From assembly GCA_003508005.1 (NCBI GenBank), contig DNUE01000063.1, positions 31,792 through 61,749 on the forward strand: a DNA stretch of 29,958 bases. The letters are read 5' to 3'. Below the pieces are notes generated by a model. It did no database searches, had not been told where the DNA came from, and was given only the letters and a program-made list of their open reading frames with translations. This document shows, piece by piece, positions 7,016-14,250 of the stretch. Position numbers and translations under genes: made by a program. Origin of the DNA: Desulfobulbaceae bacterium. Lineage in GTDB: Bacteria > Desulfobacterota > Desulfobulbia > Desulfobulbales > Desulfobulbaceae. Positions within the stretch are counted from its first letter, which is position 1; every line of letters begins with the position of its first letter.

Positions 7016-8725
7016 GTGCGAATTCCCGTGACGTTCTGCAGGGACAACCTGAACAAATTCATCCTTTCCGGCACCTGGTTCGGGATCATGCCCTTCCTGT
7101 TCTTCAGCCTGCTGCCTGAACTCGCCCTGGACCACCCCCTGTTGCCCTGGCCCGGGTCGCTGTTCCTAGGCCTTTTCCTTTCCCTGGTTCTTCTCCCGCT
7201 CGCCCAGAAATACGGCACCATCGATCTGGACCGGCTGCTCAACAGCAGCCTTACCTATTCACTCCTGGTCACCGCCCTCCTCGGCCTCTTCATGCTTAGC
7301 CGGTCCGCCTCGCGACTTCTGCCCCCGGACAGCCAACCTGACGCCAATGAGGCCATCTTCTATTTCCTCCTCGCGACCGTGCTTGTGGTCCGGCCGCTGC
7401 TGGACCTCATCCAGTTTGCGGTGGCCCGTTTTGTCCTGCGCAAACAACCAGACTATCAAGCCCTGCTGTGCGATATCAGCAGCCGGATCGCTTCCGCCCT
7501 CTACCTTCCTGATCTTCTTCAGCTGCTCACCACGGAACTGCCTGAACGTCTGATGATAACCAATGTCGGGTTGATGATCATGGACGAAAAGCGCAGCCGA
7601 CTCTATCCGGAAAATCTCCGTTTCGGCTCCTCTCTCTGGTCGGAAAGCAGGTTGATCAGCCTGCTGCGGAATGGAAATCAGTATTTCTTCTGCAGACCGG
7701 TTCCCCGCGACCCGCAGCTTTCCCTGGAGCTGATGGAAATTCGGAAGGCCGGTTTTTCCCTGGTTTACGGCCTTCCCGGTGGCTCCCGGTATGGCGGAAT
7801 GCTGCTGCTTGGCAGCAGAAGGGACAGCGCCCCCTACACCCGTCGTGACGTTCAGGTATTCAGCACCCTGGCCAACCAGGTCAATGTCGCCCTGGAAAAT
7901 GCCCTGAACTACGAAACCCTGGCAGAAAGCAAGGAGCAGCTGCAAATGGTGTACGATAAGCTGGTCCAGGCGGAGAAAATGGCGGCGCTCGGTGAGCTGA
8001 CGACGGTGCTCGCCCATGAGTTGAAAAACCCGCTGGGGATTATCCGCGGCTCCGCCCAGTATCTGGCAAGTTCGCCGCGCAGCGTCGAGATGCAGCAGGA
8101 GCTGCTGCACTATATCATAGATGAGGTGGACACCCTGAATCTGGTCATCAGCAACCTCCTCGGCCTGGCGCGGCAGAAGCCCCCTCATTTCCGGCAGATC
8201 GACCTGCGCCGAGAACTGACGACGTTTATCTGCCAGTGGCAGCAGAGCACCGATCACAACAGGGATGTGGACATCATCCTCTCCACCACGGAATACCTGC
8301 CTGTCATGTATGCCGACAGCAGGCAGTTGCGACAGGTGCTGCTGAATTGCGTCCTTAACAGCGAGGAAGTCATGCCTGACGGCGGCGTCATCAAGATATC
8401 CGCCCGGGAACAGGCTGGAGAGCAGATCGAAATTATCCTGACCGACACCGGACCGGGGATCACCGAGGAGGATCTCAAGTTGGTGTTCAGAAAGTTTTTC
8501 ACCACCAAGACCAAAGGGATGGGACTCGGCCTGCCCGTATGCCGGCAGATTATCCGAAGCCACAACGGCAGCATCCAGTTGCTGAACAGACGCGGCGGCG
8601 GCGTGAAGGTCGTCATCCGTCTGCCTTTGCGGCCGCTGGTCACAGTCGGGCACGGCCAGGAGATCGACACTGCCGCGGACAAAACCAAAACAGCGATGCG
8701 AAAATTATGGAGCAGCGAATACTGA
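7016..8725 (+). CDS. Membrane-bound sensor histidine kinase with GAF-like domain (NtrB/AtoS type)
   Basis: This 569-residue sensor kinase has four predicted membrane helices at about 16-34, 47-63, 80-97 and 112-137, a GAF-like cytoplasmic region at about 150-305, a short coiled segment (ESKEQLQMVYDKLVQAEKMA), and a HisKA domain with phosphoacceptor H334 in VLAHELKNPLGIIRGSAQYL. The HATPase domain shows NCVLNSEEVMPDGG, DTGPGI and KGMGLGLPVCRQII. The last 19 bases overlap the next gene, a sigma-54-type response regulator, so the pair is translationally linked. The GTG start at 7016 is the first possible one after an in-frame TGA. The signal sensed is not evident; HELKNP-type kinases pair with NtrC-family regulators, consistent with the partner. 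Confidence 0.88.
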   Translation: MRIPVTFCRDNLNKFILSGTWFGIMPFLFFSLLPELALDHPLLPWPGSLFLGLFLSLVLLPLAQKYGTIDLDRLLNSSLTYSLLVTALLGLFMLSRSASRLLPPDSQPDANEAIFYFLLATVLVVRPLLDLIQFAVARFVLRKQPDYQALLCDISSRIASALYLPDLLQLLTTELPERLMITNVGLMIMDEKRSRLYPENLRFGSSLWSESRLISLLRNGNQYFFCRPVPRDPQLSLELMEIRKAGFSLVYGLPGGSRYGGMLLLGSRRDSAPYTRRDVQVFSTLANQVNVALENALNYETLAESKEQLQMVYDKLVQAEKMAALGELTTVLAHELKNPLGIIRGSAQYLASSPRSVEMQQELLHYIIDEVDTLNLVISNLLGLARQKPPHFRQIDLRRELTTFICQWQQSTDHNRDVDIILSTTEYLPVMYADSRQLRQVLLNCVLNSEEVMPDGGVIKISAREQAGEQIEIILTDTGPGITEEDLKLVFRKFFTTKTKGMGLGLPVCRQIIRSHNGSIQLLNRRGGGVKVVIRLPLRPLVTVGHGQEIDTAADKTKTAMRKLWSSEY

Positions 8726-10050
8726 TCATCGAAGACGAGGAACGAATGCGCCGCCTGCTCGAGCTGGTGCTGGTCGAACAGGGCTATCTGGTGAGCACCG
8801 CGGCGGACGGCCTGGAGGGCATGGCGCTCTGGCAGGAGGCCCGGCCTGATCTGGTGCTCACTGACCTGAAAATGCCGAAGGCGGACGGCCTGGAGGTTCT
8901 CGACTTCAGAAACCGCCGCTATCAACAGGTGCCGCTGGTGCTGCTGACCGCCTACGGCACCATCCAGAGTGCGGTGGCGGCGATGAAACAGGGCGCCTTT
9001 GACTACCTGGCCAAGCCGGTTGACCACGAGCAGCTTCTTACCGTAGTTGCCAAGGCCCTGGCGAGCCACGATAAGCAGCAGGTCATTTCCAATGACCGCC
9101 GGGTCCGGTCGGAAGAGATGATCGGATCATCCCCGGCCATGAACAAGGTTCGGCACAACATCGTTCTGATAGCCAACTCCAGAATTTCCGTCCTCCTCAC
9201 CGGTGAATCGGGAACCGGCAAGGAACTGGCGGCCAGGGCGATTCATGCCAACTCGGACCGGCGCGAAGGCCCGTTTACCCGAGTGAACTGCGCCGCCATC
9301 CCCCGAGATCTCCTGGAAAGCGAACTGTTCGGGCACCGGCGGGGCTCTTTCACCGGGGCGATATCCGACCGGGAGGGAGCCTTCGTTCTCGCTGACGGCG
9401 GCACCCTGTTTCTCGATGAAATCGGGGACCTGCCGCTCGATCTGCAGCCGAAACTGCTGCACGCGGTGGAGGAAAAAAGCGTCACCCCGGTGGGTGCGGC
9501 AAAAACAACGAAAGTTGATGTGAAGATCATTGCCGCAACCAATCACGATCTGGACAGAATGGTGCAGCGGGGTCTGTTCCGCAATGACCTGTACCATCGG
9601 CTCAACAGCTTCCATCTGCCCCTTCCCCCCTTGCGCCTCCGGGGAGATGATTTGCTTGAGCTGATCGAATCCTTTCTGGAGCTGTTCTGCAGGGAGCAGG
9701 GCAAGGGGAGGATGCGGCTGTCGCCGGAAGCGCTGCTCCTTTTCCGCCGCTACAGCTGGCCAGGCAATGTCAGGGAACTGCGCAATGTACTGGAGCGCAC
9801 CGTGCTGATCTGCGGCAGGAGTACCATAACGCCTGAAATGCTTCCGGAAAAAATTAAATCATTCAGCATCCCGCAACAGGAGGAAGCCGTGGCATCGACA
9901 ATGGACCTGCCTTCCCAGGAGAAACAGCTTATTCTGTCCGCCCTGGATCAGTGCGCCTGGAATAAATCGGAATCGGCCAAAAAGCTGGGCATCACCAGAA
10001 ACACCCTGCGCTACCGCATCAAAAAATATGACCTGGGCCGTTCGAAATAA
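8707..10050 (+). CDS. Sigma-54-dependent response regulator (NtrC family)
   Basis: This is a 447-residue transcriptional activator. The receiver domain (1-120) has E9-D10 in IIEDEE, phosphoacceptor D53 in LVLTDLKMPKADGLEVL, and K in FDYLAKPVDHEQL. The AAA+ domain has Walker A GESGTGKE (166-173), the sigma-54 contact loop GSFTGA (213-218; the usual form is GAFTGA), Walker B LFLDEIGDLP (D237, E238), and the C-terminal RYSWPGNVRELRNVLER motif. A Fis-type helix-turn-helix ends the protein (NKSESAKKLGITRNTLRYRI). The ATG at 8707 lies inside the end of the kinase gene and is chosen because the receiver fold starts there. Its targets are unknown; I saw no clear -24/-12 promoter in the window. Confidence 0.92.
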   Translation: MEQRILIIEDEERMRRLLELVLVEQGYLVSTAADGLEGMALWQEARPDLVLTDLKMPKADGLEVLDFRNRRYQQVPLVLLTAYGTIQSAVAAMKQGAFDYLAKPVDHEQLLTVVAKALASHDKQQVISNDRRVRSEEMIGSSPAMNKVRHNIVLIANSRISVLLTGESGTGKELAARAIHANSDRREGPFTRVNCAAIPRDLLESELFGHRRGSFTGAISDREGAFVLADGGTLFLDEIGDLPLDLQPKLLHAVEEKSVTPVGAAKTTKVDVKIIAATNHDLDRMVQRGLFRNDLYHRLNSFHLPLPPLRLRGDDLLELIESFLELFCREQGKGRMRLSPEALLLFRRYSWPGNVRELRNVLERTVLICGRSTITPEMLPEKIKSFSIPQQEEAVASTMDLPSQEKQLILSALDQCAWNKSESAKKLGITRNTLRYRIKKYDLGRSK

Positions 10051-10118
10051 CGGCAGGTCATCCGGAGTCAAGGACACTCCAGGCACCGCCCAGTCCGGTA
10101 CTTCCGGTTTGCCGGGGA

Positions 10119-12344
10119 TCACTTCTCCTTCGCCAGCAGACAGAACCCCAGATCGGCAAGGGTGCTATAGCCCGGAAAATGATTGTTGACAATGGTCCTG
10201 TCCGTAACCCTCAGACGCAGGACATAGCCGCAGCCTGCCGTACCGCTGGAAGTTCTCAGGGTGAATGCCGCATTGGCGGCACCCGGCTCGGCAAGGACCG
10301 GGTATTGGCCTGTTGCCGGAAAAACGGACGGCGGTTGCGCCATTGAGGAAGGCCGCACCGAGATTGAATAGTGCCAGATATGTTCATCCGATGCGGTGAA
10401 TTCGCCCGGGATGTCTTCTCCGGCGATGAACTGCTGGCAGTCCCCCATACGGAGCGAGATCAAAGCAGTGGGCGGGGTGTTGTCGATCATCACCTTGACT
10501 TCGCTGCTGGCCAGATGATCGGCAGGGACGCCGGGCTGCGGGAGCGACCCGGGCGAATAAAGCAGCACCCGCAGCAGGTACAGGCCGTCACCTTCAGCGA
10601 CAGGGGTATGCCACATCACCAGCAGGTTGTCCTGCACCTCCACCATGGGCGGGGAAGAAGTCAGCGCGTCATCAACCTGATAGCTGAAATAGCCGCTGCC
10701 GTCCGCGGCCTGGGCAAGGCAACCCGCAGGGACGCCATCCCTCCGCAACCAGAGCCTGAAGTCATCTCTGATGTCCTTCCAGGCGCCGCCGGATTTTTTA
10801 TACTGCACCTTGTATTTCAGCTTGTCACCGGGCGCCGGGCTACCAGGAGGATGCGTAATCCTGCCGCAGACGGCTACAATGCCGCCGAAGGGGCTCTCTG
10901 CCGCCATAAACCCAGCACCCGCGCTGACTCCATTGGCGTAGCCGTCACCCAGAGTGCTGGTCAGCAATGCAGGGGGATTGCCGGCAATGCTTTCCACCGC
11001 CATGTTGCCGACGGACCAGATAAAGGGCCTGCATTCGCCCGGCCTGACCGTCTTTCCCGGTTTCAACTGGATAAGGGCCTCAACCCTGTTGCCCCAGACC
11101 GGAAGCTGATCGGGCGCCGCAGGGTCCGGCTTGGCGTTCCATGACAGCACCGCCCTGACCTTCAGGACCCTCGCTTTGCTGCAGCCCTGCTTGAGAAAGG
11201 ACAGATCGACGGGGAGGTAGGCCGCGTAGTGCAATCCCCCCACCGGGACAGGCTTGATATCATGGACATTGACACTGGCCGTTCCCAGGTATTTCCAGGA
11301 ACAGACCTGTTCGATCCCGTCGTGGACACGAACCCAGAAGGCCACATGTTCATTGCTGCCCTCCGTGCACAGGTCGCCGTTGTAGCCGCACACCATCTTG
11401 ACGGTCAGGACCGCCGCCAGTTGCTCCAGGTCATAGTTCAGGCCCACGCATCGCAGTTCCTCATATCTGGTGCTGGGCTTCGCATTGAGCAGCGCCGCTA
11501 CGGATTCCTCGACTGCCTTGAAACGCGGGTCCTGCTGAAATACTGCTCTGGCGGAGGGATATTGTCCGATGCTGCGGGCAATGGCCCTCAATGCCGAAAA
11601 ATTATAGCGATGCGGCGGGACATCCTCTTTCCTGTACAGCTTTGCCAGTTCGCTGCCGGAAAGGTGCACCGGCTTGGATACTGGCGCATCCAGTTCGAGC
11701 ATGGCGGCATCGAACTTGAGTTTATGCAACTCGGAGCGGCTGAGGATATCCTTGATCCGGTAGCGGGCCGGCCGGACCTGCACCCATTTCTCCAGAGTGT
11801 TTCCCCAGACCACCGGAAAATCCGGATTTCCCTCCGGAGGCGGGTTCTCCCAGGAAAGGATGGCCCGCACCTTGACCAAGGGCGGCATTTTGCATGGTTT
11901 TCTCTGGCAAGAGACCTTCAGGCTCAGCGCATAGGAAAGAGGTTTCGCATTGTCAGGGCAGACATCCTCGACTTCCGGAATGTCATGGACATTCATGGCG
12001 GCGATGCCCGCGTCCTCCCCCGGGTCGCAGTAATCTCCATCCCCGTCCCAGTCAATGAAGAAGCGGACGTATTCGAAAGAACCGGCTTTGCAGAGTGTCC
12101 CGTTGTATCCATAGGGAAGCTTCACGTCGATAATCGCTTCCAGCAGATCGAGTTCAGGATACAACCCGATAGACCGGATCTCCTCATACTTGGTGCATGC
12201 CTTTATTTTGGCGACGGCCTTCAGTCTGCTCTCCGGGGCCGTCCCAAAGTAATTGGGATTCCCGACGAGCAAAGCCTTGAAACACGACCGCTCCTTTTCC
12301 ACGGCAACGCGCCGGCCGTTGGAGTTTTCCCGCTGCCGAGCCAT
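10119..12344 (-). CDS. Uncharacterised 741-residue protein with two homologous internal repeats
   Basis: I do not recognise this family. The ATG at 12344 has a strong Shine-Dalgarno (GAGGAGG, 4 bases away). There is no signal peptide or membrane helix, so it is predicted cytoplasmic unless exported by a non-classical route. Residues 52-192 and 293-429 are clearly homologous: KYEEIRSIGL versus RYEELRCVGL, GYNGTLCKAGS versus GYNGDLCTEGS, MNVHDIP versus VNVHDIK, VKVRAILSW versus LKVRAVLSW, and WGNTLEKWVQVRP versus WGNRVEALIQLKP, with a 241-residue period. The first repeat carries an Asp-rich loop DWDGDGDYCDPGED that resembles a Ca-binding loop and is absent from the second. The third section (430-741) looks like beta-sandwich, with VMIDNTPPTA typical of Ig-like domains. 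Cysteines recur at matching positions. It is monocistronic, convergent with the response regulator. Confidence 0.8.
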   Translation of the reverse strand: MARQRENSNGRRVAVEKERSCFKALLVGNPNYFGTAPESRLKAVAKIKACTKYEEIRSIGLYPELDLLEAIIDVKLPYGYNGTLCKAGSFEYVRFFIDWDGDGDYCDPGEDAGIAAMNVHDIPEVEDVCPDNAKPLSYALSLKVSCQRKPCKMPPLVKVRAILSWENPPPEGNPDFPVVWGNTLEKWVQVRPARYRIKDILSRSELHKLKFDAAMLELDAPVSKPVHLSGSELAKLYRKEDVPPHRYNFSALRAIARSIGQYPSARAVFQQDPRFKAVEESVAALLNAKPSTRYEELRCVGLNYDLEQLAAVLTVKMVCGYNGDLCTEGSNEHVAFWVRVHDGIEQVCSWKYLGTASVNVHDIKPVPVGGLHYAAYLPVDLSFLKQGCSKARVLKVRAVLSWNAKPDPAAPDQLPVWGNRVEALIQLKPGKTVRPGECRPFIWSVGNMAVESIAGNPPALLTSTLGDGYANGVSAGAGFMAAESPFGGIVAVCGRITHPPGSPAPGDKLKYKVQYKKSGGAWKDIRDDFRLWLRRDGVPAGCLAQAADGSGYFSYQVDDALTSSPPMVEVQDNLLVMWHTPVAEGDGLYLLRVLLYSPGSLPQPGVPADHLASSEVKVMIDNTPPTALISLRMGDCQQFIAGEDIPGEFTASDEHIWHYSISVRPSSMAQPPSVFPATGQYPVLAEPGAANAAFTLRTSSGTAGCGYVLRLRVTDRTIVNNHFPGYSTLADLGFCLLAKEK

Positions 12345-12602
12345 GCAGCCTCCTCATCTCGACACAATGGTTCATTCCTTGGATCGGGGGAAGAACACCT
12401 GCCCCATTCCCGATAGCGACATTATCGCATCGTTAGCAAAATCCGAACCACTCTGCAGTCGACAGGGCTCGTTAAAAAAATTCCAAAATAATGACAGCTG
12501 GTTAAGGCACAAATCAGTGCTGAATGGGCCCCGGAGGGCTGGGCAAATGGCATTCGATTCCGCTGATCCCGGACCAGAGGTGCGCCAAATGAACCGATTC
12601 TG

Positions 12603-12620
12603 GTGGTGCATATGCACCAC
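12603..12620. promoter_or_regulatory. Perfect 18-bp palindrome, candidate operator
   Basis: GTGGTGCATATGCACCAC is a perfect dyad centred at 12611/12612, about 260 bases upstream of the 741-residue gene. Its length and lack of a spacer suit a homodimeric repressor site rather than a terminator, since no T-run follows. The binding protein is unknown. Confidence 0.45.
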
Positions 12621-12624
12621 GTAA

Positions 12625-12654
12625 CCAGGGAGGAGAATAATTCCTCTGCCCTGG
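12625..12654. repeat. Imperfect hairpin beside the palindrome
   Basis: CCAGGG (12625-12630) pairs with CCCTGG (12649-12654), extended by partial AGGAG/CCTCT pairing around an AATAATT loop. It starts five bases after the 18-bp palindrome. With no T-run on either side it is not a standard terminator; as RNA it could be a leader structure. Confidence 0.35.
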
Positions 12655-12785
12655 GGCGGTACGCGCCAGAACCTTGGCCGGCTCAGCTGCCATGCGGATG
12701 GCGGCGGGGAGAGGCCTTTGCCCTGGCCAGATCCTGCGCATGGTTGCCTGGCGCGGGAGCAGCGTCTCCGGTATTGCGGGAAATA

Positions 12786-14180
12786 CTATGAGATGGCCTG
12801 CCGCAGGGTGATGAGACTGATCTCGCCCGGGCAATTGAAGCGAAACGGGACGCCCGAGGCGCCTGCTCCCCTGCTGGTATAGCCGACCATATCCTGGTAT
12901 CGCCAGGTGCCGACCGCGGTGAACCTGGGGGCGCGGCTGTTGGTGACGAGCGGACCCCGGCCGGGCAGGCAGATCTGCCCGCCATGGGTATGGCCGCAGA
13001 GATAGAGCCGCGCACCGTTCGCGGCCGCGGACTTGAATGCTTCCGGCGAATGGGCCAGAAATATCGAAAATTCCTTCGCCGGCACGGAGCGGAACGCAGA
13101 GAAGGCATCGTCCACCCGGTAGTAATGGGGATCATCCACCCCCACTATCCAGATCCTTTCACCTTTCTCGCTGATCGGCCAGGCATCGTTGACCAGCATG
13201 ATCACCCCTGACTCCTCGAAATCGGGACTCATCTCGATGCAGTCGTGATTGCCGAGAACCCCAAGGATGCCGTGCCGCGACCGGACATGCGCCATCAGGC
13301 GGTGCAGGCGGTGCAGACACGGAGCCATGGGCCCGTAGGTCTCCATCCGGATATCCCCACCCACCAGGCAGAGATCCGCCTCCACCCCATCGATTCGCTT
13401 GATCAGCCGATCAGTCAGGCCTTCCAGACCGTCCAGGTGCAGGTCCGTCAGAAACAGGATGCGGAATCCGTCAAAGCCTGCCGGCAGGTCGGGAAAGCTG
13501 AGCGTCGTCTCGACAAGCTCTATATTCAGGGCATTGTCTTTGCCTTTCTTCTGAAGGCCCGCCAGTTTGAACATCCAGGTGTAGATCACCCGGTAGGAGA
13601 GGAAACTGCTGAGGTTGAAAAATACCTGCCAGCGGGCAAGCGGTATGTGGCAGGAACGCCATTCCCGCAGGCGGACGGTGGAGCGGATGATGCGCGGGTA
13701 GTGTTTCTGGGTTGGCTGGGTAAAATAGCGCCAGAACAAGGAACCCAGGTAGGCCACCGGGGTGAAGCAGAAAAAAACGGCGAGGACCTGCCACGCCTGC
13801 AGGCGCAAGGCCTGCCCCAGGTAAAGCGCGGGAAGCAGGCATTCGAAGATCTGATCCAGTCCCGGGACAATGCTGCCGCTGGGCAGGTTGAGGCGGCGTT
13901 TGCCGAAACTGGAAAGCAGATCGCCGGCCATGGCCAGCAGCGAGGCAATGGCGGCGGTCAACAGCGGCACCCCGAGCAGGGGAAACACCACCGTGCCGCC
14001 GGCAAGTCCGGCCAGAAGGCCGCGGATCGTCTTGTTCGGGCCGAACAGGGGAAGATCGTCCAGCCACCGCCGGCCTCCGTCCAGGGGCCGGTTTCCCCAT
14101 TCCCCCAACAGCAGGGCGGCCAGCGGCGGGAACAGGTTGACCCAGAGGAGGAACAGGGTGATCTTGATCACAATTGCCAT
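12786..14180 (-). CDS. Fusion protein: CarS-like CDP-archaeol/CDP-lipid synthase domain + calcineurin-like metallophosphoesterase
   Basis: The ATG at 14180 follows GAGGAGGG at a good distance and gives 464 residues. The N-terminal half (about 1-160) is hydrophobic and carries CarS/CdsA-type signatures: LFGPNKTIRG (45-54), GDLLSSFGKRRLNLPSGS (86-103) and PGLDQIFE (106-113, D109), the order seen in CDP-archaeol synthases, which activate phospholipid precursors with CTP in the membrane. After a further hydrophobic stretch, residues 240-464 form a YkuE-like metallophosphoesterase with all five metal blocks: TDLHLD (245-250), GGDIR (274-278), GNHD (310-313), AHSPE (376-380, H377) and GHTHGGQ (396-402). 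The substrate is unknown; a membrane lipid-phosphate or nucleotide-lipid is the natural guess. It lies 70 bases after ubiB on the same strand. Confidence 0.82.
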   Translation of the reverse strand: MAIVIKITLFLLWVNLFPPLAALLLGEWGNRPLDGGRRWLDDLPLFGPNKTIRGLLAGLAGGTVVFPLLGVPLLTAAIASLLAMAGDLLSSFGKRRLNLPSGSIVPGLDQIFECLLPALYLGQALRLQAWQVLAVFFCFTPVAYLGSLFWRYFTQPTQKHYPRIIRSTVRLREWRSCHIPLARWQVFFNLSSFLSYRVIYTWMFKLAGLQKKGKDNALNIELVETTLSFPDLPAGFDGFRILFLTDLHLDGLEGLTDRLIKRIDGVEADLCLVGGDIRMETYGPMAPCLHRLHRLMAHVRSRHGILGVLGNHDCIEMSPDFEESGVIMLVNDAWPISEKGERIWIVGVDDPHYYRVDDAFSAFRSVPAKEFSIFLAHSPEAFKSAAANGARLYLCGHTHGGQICLPGRGPLVTNSRAPRFTAVGTWRYQDMVGYTSRGAGASGVPFRFNCPGEISLITLRQAIS

Positions 14181-14250
14181 GCGTTTCCCTCCTCTTCCGG
14201 ACTGATCAGGCCCGCATCGCGGGGAATCCGCCCGGCTTCTTTCGACTGGC

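Larger units (their letters stand above)
12345..12785. other. 441-bp non-coding region between the CarS-phosphoesterase gene and the 741-residue protein gene
   Basis: No credible protein is encoded on either strand. The stretch holds the 18-bp palindrome at 12603-12620 and an adjacent imperfect hairpin at 12625-12654. The 5' end of the 741-residue gene, with its GAGGAGG ribosome binding site, borders it. I found no strong sigma-70 or sigma-54 promoter; a GATAAT (minus strand, about 80 bases before the ATG) lacks a good -35 partner. The long leader suggests regulation of the 741-residue gene. Confidence 0.5.

Noticed and set aside
12253..12624. 123-codon plus-strand ORF across the intergenic region before the 741-residue gene
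   Set aside because: Overlaps the recognised start of that gene, has no ribosome binding site, and its sequence shows no domain-like pattern.
12345..12785. Degraded gene or insertion-sequence remnant in the 441-bp gap
   Set aside because: No transposase-like peptide, terminal inverted repeats or target-site duplication found in any frame.
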